Source: Paracoccaceae bacterium (GTDB lineage Bacteria > Pseudomonadota > Alphaproteobacteria > Rhodobacterales > Rhodobacteraceae). Taken from it: DNA of 64,000 nucleotides. The notes under the pieces were generated by a model. The model did not search any database. It was not told where the DNA came from and was given only the letters and a program-made list of their open reading frames with translations. The translations under genes and the position numbers were made by a program. The stretch covers positions 62,001 to 126,000 of the forward strand of contig JAGWAS010000001.1 of the NCBI GenBank assembly GCA_021296235.1, in the 5' to 3' direction. Each line of letters starts with the position of its first letter. Position 1 is the stretch's first letter. This document shows positions 49,760 to 58,322 of this stretch, one piece after another.

Positions 49760-50504
49760 ATTGGACCGCAGTCTGCCCGGGTGCAGTCGACCTTTGCGTT
49801 GATCAGAGCACTCCTTTTTCCGTCTAGAGCAAGAGTTGTCCGGCAGCGGTTTGAAGCTACCAATGGCGTGCTTCAGCGAAGAATTGGTGTGATCATTGGG
49901 CCGAGAGGTCCGAACCGTGCAGCTCCGACTCCGACTTGTCAGTTTTGCCTAACCGAATCCGACTGACATTGCAGTTGGAGGATTTGGATCATCCGGATGG
50001 CAAACGGTGATGGCAACCGGGCTGGCATTGTTGGGTGCTTGCGCACAGCTTGAATTGCCAATTCGTAACGTTGACCACGGCACGGTGGATTGGCTTCACG
50101 AGGAATATGCCTACTGGACATGAAGCCGACATTGGGCAAATTCACATTCAGCTACCCCAGCGGCTGATGCTGTGCGTCAATCAACATGTCAGGCAGCGTC
50201 AACCAACAATTTGGCTGGCAGCTCCTTCCGGAGAACAAGCTGGAGAATCATTCAGCTGGCCCGAAACTGTTAGGATTGAAGGTGCTGGTGCCGTATGCCG
50301 GTCGGTTTGAAACCCGAGGCGCAACCTTGATTCGTGACCGGAACTGGAATTTTCAAAGCCAATTTTGCCGCCTGACGCTCGATTGCACGGCTTGCTGGGT
50401 GGCATGGACCTGAATGGTTGGAGAACACCGAACGACGAACCGATCGGTGCGGTGTCCGGTTATTTTCAATCTCCCGATGTCAAACTTGCTCATCATTGAC
50501 TCAA
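49760..50504. other. Gene-free interval between STAS and histidine kinase genes
   Basis: There are 745 bases between two convergent genes. No open frame has recognisable domains, and no terminator-like stem with a T-run is evident. The length is unusual for convergent genes, and it may be the remains of lost genes or contain an unrecognised RNA. Confidence 0.45.
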
Positions 50505-52694
50505 TTAATCGGTCAATGACTCATCATCGGTCTTTTCATCTTCTATGGACAACGCCTTGCTGGCATCAACCGGGATCTCAACCGTCATCTCCGTGAACTC
50601 GCCTTCCCTGGAATCAACCGAAATGCTGCCGCCGTGTTTTTGAATGATGTCGCTTGACATGGCGAGACCAAGGCCCGTTCCCTGATCTGTCGGCTTTGTC
50701 GTAAAGAAAGGGTTGAACACCTTTTGAACCAGGGATTCCGGAATGCCGCATCCATTGTCCCGAATCGTGATCCGAATCTTGTCGTCAACCCTGATTGTTC
50801 CGATCTTGAGTGCAGGACTAAAGTCGATCGGATTGCCATCTCCGGCGGCCGAAACAAGTGACATTCGCTTTTCATGCGCGGCATAGCAGGAATTTCCGAC
50901 CATGTTCAGTATGACCCGACCAATTTCTTGGGAAACTATGATTGCCGTGCCCACATCGGGATCCAGGTTAAAATCCAACTTCGCCTGAAAATCTTCAATT
51001 GAGGTCCTCGCGCCATGATACGCCAACTTGGCATGCTGCTCGACCAATTGATTGATGTCGGTCTCTTGGGAAGTGCCGGAATCCCGCCCGATCCGCAGCA
51101 TGTCATTGACGATTCTGACCGCTCGATTTCCGTGCTCCAAGATCCGGTCAAAATTGCCGATGAGCATTTCGCTGATGCTCTTGATTTCCTCCTCCCGCTC
51201 CTCTTCCGGCATTGATTTGTCATCCACGATCTCGCCAAGCTCCCCGACCAATTCCTTGGACGACTCTGAGAAATTCTTCACAAAATTGAGCGGATTCTTG
51301 ATCTCGTGGGCCACACCGGCGGTCAGCTCGCCAAGCGCTGCCAGCTTTTCGCGCATGACAATCTGGTTCTGGGCGGTCCTGAGTTCGTCCACGACCACCT
51401 GCATGGCCTCATTCTTTTCCCTAAGCTCCTCAGCCAACTCTTCAACCAAATTCAGCCTTTGTGCCTCTAGGGCCCGCTGCCGGAATATCTCGAGTGCATT
51501 GGCCATTTCGGCAATCTCGTCCCCGCCCGAGTCCAATACCTCTTCACTCAGATCCCCCTGAGCCATGTCACTCATCCTGGTTGAGAGATAACGAAGGCGC
51601 GCCAACAGCACCCTGCCAACCAACAACCAAACAATGACGATTGCACCACCTATTCCGAACAATCCAAGACCGATCAGCAGCAACCTCACGGATTCAAGTT
51701 CGGAAGATGCCTCGGAAGCTTGACTTTGGGCCAGCCTATTGACTTCACCAACAAGGTCTTGCGCATCTCCAATCAACTCATCCGAGAGATTTCGCCCTTG
51801 GGAAATCAGATTGCGCTGGGCATTGAGCAAACGCAATTCAGCCTCTCTGATGGCAAAGCCATTCAATTCGTTGGCTTCCCCCAAGCCAAGCGTGACCAGC
51901 TCGTCGAGCAATGGCTCCAGATCACTGACCAAGTCTGGATCGTCGATCGCACGAACATTGCTCAATATTCGATCGCCGGATGAATTGAATTGCTGATTCA
52001 CAACACCAAGGAGGGCAATATCGTTTGTGATTGCAGTGGTCGCCAACAACTGGATGGCAATGTTGGTTTCCTTTTCGATGTCGGAAAGGTAGCGATAGAG
52101 ATGTACCTCGCCTTCGGAGAAATGGACGTCCCTTGGTGCAGGTGGCTCTCCCAATTCACGCCTTCCCGTAATCGCATAAAAGTACTGATCATCAATCATC
52201 GGGATCAAACTGCGTCGGATTTCCTGCTCAAGCCTGCCAAGCCGGGTCCGGAACCGTTTTCCGCGCTGGCGGATTGCAAAGAGTTGATGCATCGACTCCT
52301 CAATTTCACCCACAATCGTGAGCAGCACGCTTCCCTTTTCGGAAACAGAGGAATAGCCCACATCGCTCAAACTGCGCATGCCGGTCAGTTGGCTCTCAAA
52401 TTCCTGCCTCAGGCCGGCAACACTGGCCGACACCGACTCCAACTCCTCCAGCGAAATTGCCGCCGTAAGCCTTGGCACAGCCGCAACTATGGCCCCGCTG
52501 GTCCTCGCAATGCCGATGACAACCTCAGAATCAGGCAACGTCCTTTCAAAAATCATCCTCTGGGAAGAATTGATGCGTTCAAACGAAATCAACGCAACTA
52601 TGATGGTTATGAGCAAGATCAGACAGGTAAGTCCGACTGCAGCGTAGAATTTGGTCGCGATGCGCTTGCTTGCACTCAGTGCCCACCAAGCCAT
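50505..52694 (-). CDS. HAMP-domain sensor histidine kinase
   Basis: A 729-residue inner-membrane kinase. TM1 (16-38), a periplasmic helical sensor region of about 300 residues (39-336), TM2 (337-361), HAMP (~362-412), a coiled coil (~412-455), HisKA with phospho-acceptor His463 in GVAHEIKNPLNF, and a HATPase domain with N box (NMVGNSCYAAHEK), G1 (DNGCGIPE), F (FFTTKPTDQG) and G2 (GTGLGLAMS). An extra acidic insert (EEEREEE, ~496-504) follows the first HisKA helix. No receiver domain. It starts two bases after the binding-protein gene, so they are coupled, and the binding protein may be its ligand-sensing partner. Confidence 0.92.
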   Translation of the reverse strand: MAWWALSASKRIATKFYAAVGLTCLILLITIIVALISFERINSSQRMIFERTLPDSEVVIGIARTSGAIVAAVPRLTAAISLEELESVSASVAGLRQEFESQLTGMRSLSDVGYSSVSEKGSVLLTIVGEIEESMHQLFAIRQRGKRFRTRLGRLEQEIRRSLIPMIDDQYFYAITGRRELGEPPAPRDVHFSEGEVHLYRYLSDIEKETNIAIQLLATTAITNDIALLGVVNQQFNSSGDRILSNVRAIDDPDLVSDLEPLLDELVTLGLGEANELNGFAIREAELRLLNAQRNLISQGRNLSDELIGDAQDLVGEVNRLAQSQASEASSELESVRLLLIGLGLFGIGGAIVIVWLLVGRVLLARLRYLSTRMSDMAQGDLSEEVLDSGGDEIAEMANALEIFRQRALEAQRLNLVEELAEELREKNEAMQVVVDELRTAQNQIVMREKLAALGELTAGVAHEIKNPLNFVKNFSESSKELVGELGEIVDDKSMPEEEREEEIKSISEMLIGNFDRILEHGNRAVRIVNDMLRIGRDSGTSQETDINQLVEQHAKLAYHGARTSIEDFQAKLDFNLDPDVGTAIIVSQEIGRVILNMVGNSCYAAHEKRMSLVSAAGDGNPIDFSPALKIGTIRVDDKIRITIRDNGCGIPESLVQKVFNPFFTTKPTDQGTGLGLAMSSDIIQKHGGSISVDSREGEFTEMTVEIPVDASKALSIEDEKTDDESLTD

Positions 52695-52696
52695 GG

Positions 52697-53881
52697 CTAC
52701 CTTGCCCCTTCCTGAACACCAATGGATCCGATTGGTTCAAAATCCCGCTTATTTCCCAACCGCGTCAGGAAGACCAAATCCAATCCCTGATTGTCGCCGC
52801 CACCGAACTGAAGAATCAAGCCGCCAAGGTCCATCGGCTCCGGATCCGAAAATCGTCGGCGGAAACACTCCCTATCCGGATTTTCGCCGCAGCCCTCCAA
52901 GGCTTCAAGCGCCATTCGCCCCGCCACGTAGCCCTCGAATGAACTGAAACCCATTGCGGCACCGGGCCACATCTGTGTCAGTGCCTGCCGGTACCGCACC
53001 GCAATTTCAATGTCCTCAGCCAGATAATCCGGCATGACTTGCGTCATGAAGACATCTTCCATGTCATTGCCCAATTCGCGCACAAGCGCCCGACTGCCGA
53101 CAAATGAAATATTGAAAAACACCGGATTGAAACCGATCTCGTTGGCCCATTTGATTGCTGCGGCGGCTGGTTTGTAGGCACCAACGATCACGACACCTCC
53201 CGGATCATCGAGTCTAAGGTCAATCACCGCCGTCTTTACGGCTGTCGTGTTTCTCGAATAGGTGCTGGACGCAGCAAGTTCCAAGCCTCGCGAGTTCAAG
53301 GATGACACGAGTCCCTGCAGGCCGGACCGGCCAAACGAGTCATTCTGGTAGAGAATTCCAATCTTGGTGATTCCCCGATCCGTGATCAACCGTTCAACCA
53401 TTTCGTTTATTTCTTGCTGATACGATGCGCGCAAATTAACGACATTGGGCAGCTTGTCGGCATTCCTCAAGAAATCGGCACCAGTGAAGGGCGCCACAAA
53501 CGGTATGCCGAATTCGGCCGCAATCGGGGCAGCCGACCTTGATGTCGGCGTACCCACCGCCCCAATCAGCGCAAACACGCCCTTCTTCTCAATCAATTCT
53601 CTCGTGTTGGCGATCGCCCTGCCGGGCTCGTAGCCATCGTCGATCGACACCAACCTAACCCGGCGACCGTTGATGCCCCCATTTGCGTTGGCTTCGAAGA
53701 ACGCAGCCTCCAAACCCAACCGCAATTCCTTACCCAACTCCGCTGCCGGACCGAAAAATGCCGCCGACTGCCCGAAGACAACGGTCGAATCATCAATTCC
53801 GCTGCCCTGTGCGGAAAGATCTGTCGGAAAATGGAGAACTGCCAAACCCAAACAGAGGAGCCATGATGTGGAAAATCGCAC
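52697..53881 (-). CDS. Periplasmic Leu/Ile/Val-type substrate-binding protein, no transporter genes
   Basis: A 394-residue binding protein of the branched-chain amino acid/amide class (Peripla_BP_6). It has a signal peptide (WLLCLGLAVLHF, cleavage after LSA), the start of the fold VVFGQSAAFFGPAAELGKEL, GGINGRRVRLVSIDDGYEP and VFALIGAVGTPTSRSAAPIA. The start is GTG 53881, four bases after the RsbW-like gene. No permease or ATPase of the liv type lies nearby. Its position between an RsbW-like kinase and a sensor kinase suggests a sensory role rather than uptake. Confidence 0.92.
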   Translation of the reverse strand: MRFSTSWLLCLGLAVLHFPTDLSAQGSGIDDSTVVFGQSAAFFGPAAELGKELRLGLEAAFFEANANGGINGRRVRLVSIDDGYEPGRAIANTRELIEKKGVFALIGAVGTPTSRSAAPIAAEFGIPFVAPFTGADFLRNADKLPNVVNLRASYQQEINEMVERLITDRGITKIGILYQNDSFGRSGLQGLVSSLNSRGLELAASSTYSRNTTAVKTAVIDLRLDDPGGVVIVGAYKPAAAAIKWANEIGFNPVFFNISFVGSRALVRELGNDMEDVFMTQVMPDYLAEDIEIAVRYRQALTQMWPGAAMGFSSFEGYVAGRMALEALEGCGENPDRECFRRRFSDPEPMDLGGLILQFGGGDNQGLDLVFLTRLGNKRDFEPIGSIGVQEGAR

Positions 53882-53885
53882 CAGA

Positions 53886-54302
53886 CTAACCCCGGAGCTT
53901 GACGACGGTCATCTGGTTGTGACCTTCAACCCATTCATAGGTGGCGCTGTCCGATATGGATTGAACGAAGTGAACGCCCAATCCCCCAACCTTGCGTTCC
54001 TCCACCGAAGCATCAAGATCCGGGGCAGGACTTTCCACAAGCGGGTTGAACGGCATGCCGTTGTCGGACAGCACGATCCGGACCTCACTGTCATCTGAGG
54101 TCAGTTGGAGTCGAACCTCTGTGGAATGATCTTCGGCACCGTAGCTGACAGCATTCAGAACCAGTTCCTCCAAGATCAGCCTGACGGTGAAATCAAGATC
54201 GTCCGGCCAATGCTGCTCCTTCGAAAATTCGGCGACGGCAGCGTCTATCTCGGACCACTGATCACCGCCAACCTGGGGAACCAGTTTCAATTCTCCGGTC
54301 AA
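53886..54302 (-). CDS. RsbW/SpoIIAB-like serine kinase (HATPase_c_2 anti-sigma type)
   Basis: A small GHKL ATPase of about 138 residues: N box EELVLNAVSYG, G1 SDNGMPFNP and G2 GGLGVHFVQS. These proteins phosphorylate a STAS partner and sequester a client such as a sigma factor. The frame is open upstream within the phosphatase gene, but TTG 54302, four bases after that gene's stop with AAAGG upstream, gives a domain of normal size. It lies between the phosphatase and the binding protein. No sigma factor is encoded in the window, so the client is unknown. Confidence 0.85.
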   Translation of the reverse strand: MTGELKLVPQVGGDQWSEIDAAVAEFSKEQHWPDDLDFTVRLILEELVLNAVSYGAEDHSTEVRLQLTSDDSEVRIVLSDNGMPFNPLVESPAPDLDASVEERKVGGLGVHFVQSISDSATYEWVEGHNQMTVVKLRG

Positions 54303-54306
54303 CGGG

Positions 54307-55464
54307 CTAACCTTTCCAATGCAACGACACGCAGGTGATGTCGTCCGACTGTTCGGCCTCACCCGCAAAATCCCTGACGGCCTCCACCACGGCCCTGCTG
54401 AAGTCGGTTTTTCCCTCACCAACAAATTCGGCAGCCACCTGCTGCAACCTGTCCTCGCCAAACAGCTCACCTTCGACGTTCATCGCCTCGGTTACGCCGT
54501 CAGTGTAGAAAACTGCCGTGTCGCCGCGCCGAAGTTGCGCCTTCCGGCTCTCAAAGACCATTTCGGGAAACACTCCTAGCGCAATCCCCGGCGGCATTTC
54601 GAGATAATCAGAACTGCCATCTGCGTGAACGATCAGGGGAGGGTTGTGCCCGCCATTGGAATACTCGATTTCGCCGGTGCTGTTGTCGAAAATGCCATAG
54701 AAGACCGTTACGAACATGCCCGCATCGTTTTCCGGTGCAAGCAGGGTGTTTACCTCCTCAAGCACCTTTTCGGGATACATTGCACCCAATGCGCATCCCT
54801 TGAGCAAAGTCCGGCTGGACATCATGAACATTGCCGCCGGAACACCCTTGTCGGAAACATCGGCAATGGCAATTCCGCATCTGTCTCCGCTGATGTAGAT
54901 AATGTCGAAGAAATCTCCGCCAACCTCCCTGGCCGGCTCCATAACGCCGTGCATGACAAAACTGTCCGATTCCGGAAACTGCTTCGGCAGGATTGACTGT
55001 TGCATGTCACTGGCGATGCCGAGTTCATTCTGTATGGAAATGAGATTGTCCCTGGCAGAGAGCGCATCCCTCCACATCCGCAGGTGCTGAACTGTTCGGT
55101 CGATCGTGATCCTGAGATCTTCGAAATCAATTGGTTTGGTGACGAAATCAAAAGCGCCCCTGTTCATCGCCGTCCTGATGTTCTTCATGTCGCCATAGGC
55201 CGAGACGATCACCGACCTGATATTGGGATTTACTGACGGAATTTGCTCCAGCAACGTTAAACCGTCCATCTCCGGCATGTTAATGTCGGAAAGGACAATG
55301 TCGTAACTGTCGTCGTTGTTGAGCACCTCCAGCGCCTCGACTCCATTGTGGGCGAAACCGAACTCGTAGGTGCCACGGCGAATTTCCCTTCTCATTCGCT
55401 GAAGTACCAACGGCTCAACGTCCAATTCGTCATCAACCACCAATATTTTGAACTTTTCTGACAT
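54307..55464 (-). CDS. Response regulator-PP2C (RsbU/SpoIIE-type) phosphatase
   Basis: A 385-residue fusion. The N-terminal receiver domain has the acid pair (VVDDEL), phospho-acceptor Asp60 (VLSDINMPEMDG) and Lys110 (FVTKPIDF). A linker coiled coil (120-160) leads to a PP2C/SpoIIE phosphatase with metal-binding aspartates in REVGGDFFD, IADVSDKGVPAAMF, YTDGVTEA and EQSDDITC. It should dephosphorylate an RsbV-type STAS protein when activated, plausibly by the neighbouring histidine kinase. The frame is open to 55530; ATG 55464 with AGGGG upstream is the proper start. First gene of the four-gene minus-strand cluster. Confidence 0.92.
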   Translation of the reverse strand: MSEKFKILVVDDELDVEPLVLQRMRREIRRGTYEFGFAHNGVEALEVLNNDDSYDIVLSDINMPEMDGLTLLEQIPSVNPNIRSVIVSAYGDMKNIRTAMNRGAFDFVTKPIDFEDLRITIDRTVQHLRMWRDALSARDNLISIQNELGIASDMQQSILPKQFPESDSFVMHGVMEPAREVGGDFFDIIYISGDRCGIAIADVSDKGVPAAMFMMSSRTLLKGCALGAMYPEKVLEEVNTLLAPENDAGMFVTVFYGIFDNSTGEIEYSNGGHNPPLIVHADGSSDYLEMPPGIALGVFPEMVFESRKAQLRRGDTAVFYTDGVTEAMNVEGELFGEDRLQQVAAEFVGEGKTDFSRAVVEAVRDFAGEAEQSDDITCVSLHWKG

Positions 55465-55843
55465 TCTTACCCCTGCAAGCGATCCGACCTCAAAACTTCT
55501 GCAATGTGTATCCATCCACCGGGACCGCACACCGCACCAACTCTCTCCCTAAAGCCATTGCATCGCCCGGGCATCTTGGACATCATCAGTAACAAATCAC
55601 GTCCACCGGACTGAATTTCCAACACCGAAACGCCGATGCAATGGCATTGCCGCAACTGCGACAAGCGGACTTTATGGTGAAGTATCGATTCAAACAACCC
55701 AAACCGTTCACTGGACGGCCTGCGGGAATTTGATCGTTTCCTGGAGGCCATGAAACAGCCGCCCTGCGTTGCATTTGGCCCTTTCCATGCTACACTGAAT
55801 TCGTTGGCACGAAGCCAACCCCGGAGCATGGGAGAAAGTCAGA
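55465..55843. other. Divergent intergenic region between phosphatase and ATP-grasp genes
   Basis: These 379 bases hold no supportable gene. They must contain promoters for the partner-switching cluster (minus) and the ATP-grasp/alpha-E genes (plus). Only the plus-strand promoter is readable with any confidence. Confidence 0.5.
55769..55796 (+). promoter_or_regulatory. Candidate sigma-70-type promoter for the ATP-grasp/alpha-E genes
   Basis: TTGCAT (55769-55774) and TACACT (55791-55796) are separated by 16 bases and lie about 48 bases before the GTG start at 55844, which is preceded by GGGAGAAAG. This is a reasonable but unproven match. Confidence 0.45.
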
Positions 55844-57277
55844 GTGGATTTTGGTGAGTATGAGTTAAGTGCCGAAATCTATGACGAGATGTTCCTTTCC
55901 GACGGTTCGGTCAGGAAACATTGCCGTCTTCTGAAAAAAATTCTCGACGAGTTGCCCGGTTCCGAAATGCGGGCAATACAGGAACAGGTGTCGAGATCAT
56001 TCAAGGATGGCGGCATCGTATTCACCGTATACGGAAAAAAGGAGGCGCAGGAACGAATCATTCCTGTGGATTGCATCCCAAGACTTCTCGCCGCTGCGGA
56101 GTGGCAGGCGATTTCGGCCGGGCTGGAGCAGCGCATTCGGGCAATCAACCTGTTTCTCGACGACATATACAATGAAGGGCGCATCCTCGCTGACGGGGTT
56201 GTCCCGCCAGAGATAATTCATGACTGCCCGCAATTTCGTCCGAATTTGCGCGGTTTTCGGCCAAGACGCGGCGTCTGGGTAGCGGTCTGCGGAACCGACC
56301 TCATCAGGACAAATGACGGGTTCGTCGTGCTTGAGGACAATCTGCGCGTTCCATCCGGCGTATCTTACATGGTTGCAAATCGAGCCGCCACGAAGTCGAA
56401 CTTCAGGCGGTTATATCGCGACTGCAAGGTGCGCGAAGTTGAAACCTATGGGCAAATTCTTCTGCAAACTCTGTCAGAACTGGCTCCCGAAAATGCAATG
56501 GACCCCGAGATCGTCGTGATGACCCCGGGTGTCTTCAATTCGGCATTTTATGAGCACATGTATTTGGCCCGCGAGATGGGTGCGAGTCTGGTTGAAGGCC
56601 GGGATCTCGTTGTTAGGAACGATCATGTCTACATGAGGAACGTGGCGGGGCTGAAACGGGTCGATGTGATCTACAGGAGGATAGATGACGATTTCCTGGA
56701 TCCCGATGCGTTCCGCCGGGACTCACTTCTTGGGGTTCCCGGCATTGTCGACGCAGCAAAAAAGGGAAATGTAAGTCTTGTCAACGCCCCCGGAACCGGC
56801 GTGGCGGACGACAAGTCGGTTTACTCATTCATTCCCGATGTCATCAGATACTATTTGAGTGAGGAACCACTCATCGCCGGCGTGCAGACTTGGTGCTGCC
56901 GCCGGCCTGAGGATCTGGAATACACGCTCGATAATCTGGCTGATCTTGTGGTCAAAAGGGTTGGCGGGTCTGGAGGCTACGGAATGCTCATCGGCCCAGC
57001 GTCAACACCCGGTGAAAGGGAGGAATATGCGCGCGAGATCAGGAAAGATCCGGCCGACTTCATTTCCCAGCCGACGCTGGAGTTTTCGAGGGCCCCTTGC
57101 CTTATTGACGAAACACCTGAACCTCGACATGTCGATCTGCGCCCATTTGTCCTCACGGGAATGGAGACCCGAATTGTCCCTGGCGCGTTCTGTCGGGTGG
57201 CACTTGAGCGCGGCAACCTGGTCGTGAACTCAAGTCAGGGCGGCGGAGGCAAGGATCTCTGGGTCCTGAGCGACTGA
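55844..57277 (+). CDS. Circularly permuted ATP-grasp protein
   Basis: A 477-residue member of the circularly permuted ATP-grasp family (DUF404/DUF407 type). Motifs include GVWVAVCGTDLIRTNDGFVV, LEDNLRVPSGVSYM, GPASTPGEREEY and RHVDLRPFVLTG. Comparative genomics has proposed that these enzymes form peptide or amide bonds on small molecules, usually with alpha-E and transglutaminase partners; no reaction is firmly established to my knowledge. The start is GTG 55844. The alpha-E gene begins immediately after the stop, so the two are surely co-translated. Confidence 0.9.
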   Translation: MDFGEYELSAEIYDEMFLSDGSVRKHCRLLKKILDELPGSEMRAIQEQVSRSFKDGGIVFTVYGKKEAQERIIPVDCIPRLLAAAEWQAISAGLEQRIRAINLFLDDIYNEGRILADGVVPPEIIHDCPQFRPNLRGFRPRRGVWVAVCGTDLIRTNDGFVVLEDNLRVPSGVSYMVANRAATKSNFRRLYRDCKVREVETYGQILLQTLSELAPENAMDPEIVVMTPGVFNSAFYEHMYLAREMGASLVEGRDLVVRNDHVYMRNVAGLKRVDVIYRRIDDDFLDPDAFRRDSLLGVPGIVDAAKKGNVSLVNAPGTGVADDKSVYSFIPDVIRYYLSEEPLIAGVQTWCCRRPEDLEYTLDNLADLVVKRVGGSGGYGMLIGPASTPGEREEYAREIRKDPADFISQPTLEFSRAPCLIDETPEPRHVDLRPFVLTGMETRIVPGAFCRVALERGNLVVNSSQGGGGKDLWVLSD

Positions 57278-58225
57278 ATGCTGGCAAGGAGCGCACAGGG
57301 ACTCTACTGGATGGGGCGTTACCTTGAGCGTGCCGCGCACATATGCCGATTGCTGCAGATGCAGGTTCCGGCGCTTATCGACCGGCCGCTGGAGGAGATT
57401 CATGCCGGCTGGAATTTAATCTACAATTCACTGAAATGCCTTCCGCCGGGCGGAATTCTGAATTCACCCGGCGAGGACTTCACTCTGGCTGATGCCTTCA
57501 CCCTGGCCGGTGATTTGACATTCGAAGAATCCAATCCAAACTCGATCAGGTCATGTTTGGGCGACGGCCGCGAGAATGCGCGCCAAATGCGCCACTGCAT
57601 TACGGATGTCATGTGGCTTAATCTCAACCACGAATTTCTTGACTTCAAATCAACCGACATGACTCAGGTTTGGCGCTCAGCTCCTGAGGAATTCTACGTA
57701 AGGACAGAACAGCATCTGAACGAGGTGTTCAGCCTCGCTGACATGTCCATGTACCGGGATGCAGCTTGGCATTTCATCCAGTTGGGACGATCCATCGAAT
57801 GTGTCCAATCCGGAACTGCTTTGCTGGCGGGCACCGTCGCCACATCAAGGCAGGTTCCAGACTCGGTGAACAGGCAAATTCGGATTGCCTTGCGCGTTTT
57901 CAAGGCAAGTGAGAGCTACAATCGAATCCATGGGCATGTGATCAACGATTCGATTGCCCTCGACATGCTTGTTGCGGACAGGCTTTTGCCGGGATCTCTT
58001 GCCAACCATTCTGCAGCGGTGGAAGACCACATCCTCGGAATCGGGCCGGGTCATTCCGAACAATGCGAACTTGTTCGCCGATCCGCCGAACGACTGAAGG
58101 AGCACATAATTCCGGGATGGCAGAAAACACCGGCAAAGGACCGGATTCTTGCGGAGATTGAACTGGAATCCAGAATGTTGAACGACCGGATAAATCTCTG
58201 CCATTTCAGCTATGATGCGGATTGA
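57278..58225 (+). CDS. Alpha-E domain protein
   Basis: A 315-residue, mostly helical protein of the alpha-E (DUF403) family. The N-terminus LARSAQGLYWMGRYLERAAHI, the QLGRSIECVQSGTALL motif and a Glu-rich helical core are typical. It is the constant partner of circularly permuted ATP-grasp proteins. Its ATG follows the partner's TGA with no gap. The third member usually seen, a transglutaminase-like protease gene, is missing; glnE follows after 97 bases instead. Confidence 0.9.
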   Translation: MLARSAQGLYWMGRYLERAAHICRLLQMQVPALIDRPLEEIHAGWNLIYNSLKCLPPGGILNSPGEDFTLADAFTLAGDLTFEESNPNSIRSCLGDGRENARQMRHCITDVMWLNLNHEFLDFKSTDMTQVWRSAPEEFYVRTEQHLNEVFSLADMSMYRDAAWHFIQLGRSIECVQSGTALLAGTVATSRQVPDSVNRQIRIALRVFKASESYNRIHGHVINDSIALDMLVADRLLPGSLANHSAAVEDHILGIGPGHSEQCELVRRSAERLKEHIIPGWQKTPAKDRILAEIELESRMLNDRINLCHFSYDAD

Positions 58226-58322
58226 TGAACGTTCGGTGCAACCGTCCGCACTGCAAAATGCGGTTGCACAAATTCGGAACGCCGAATTTCGATAACCGGT
58301 CCCGAATGTAGCGGGAGGCTGA

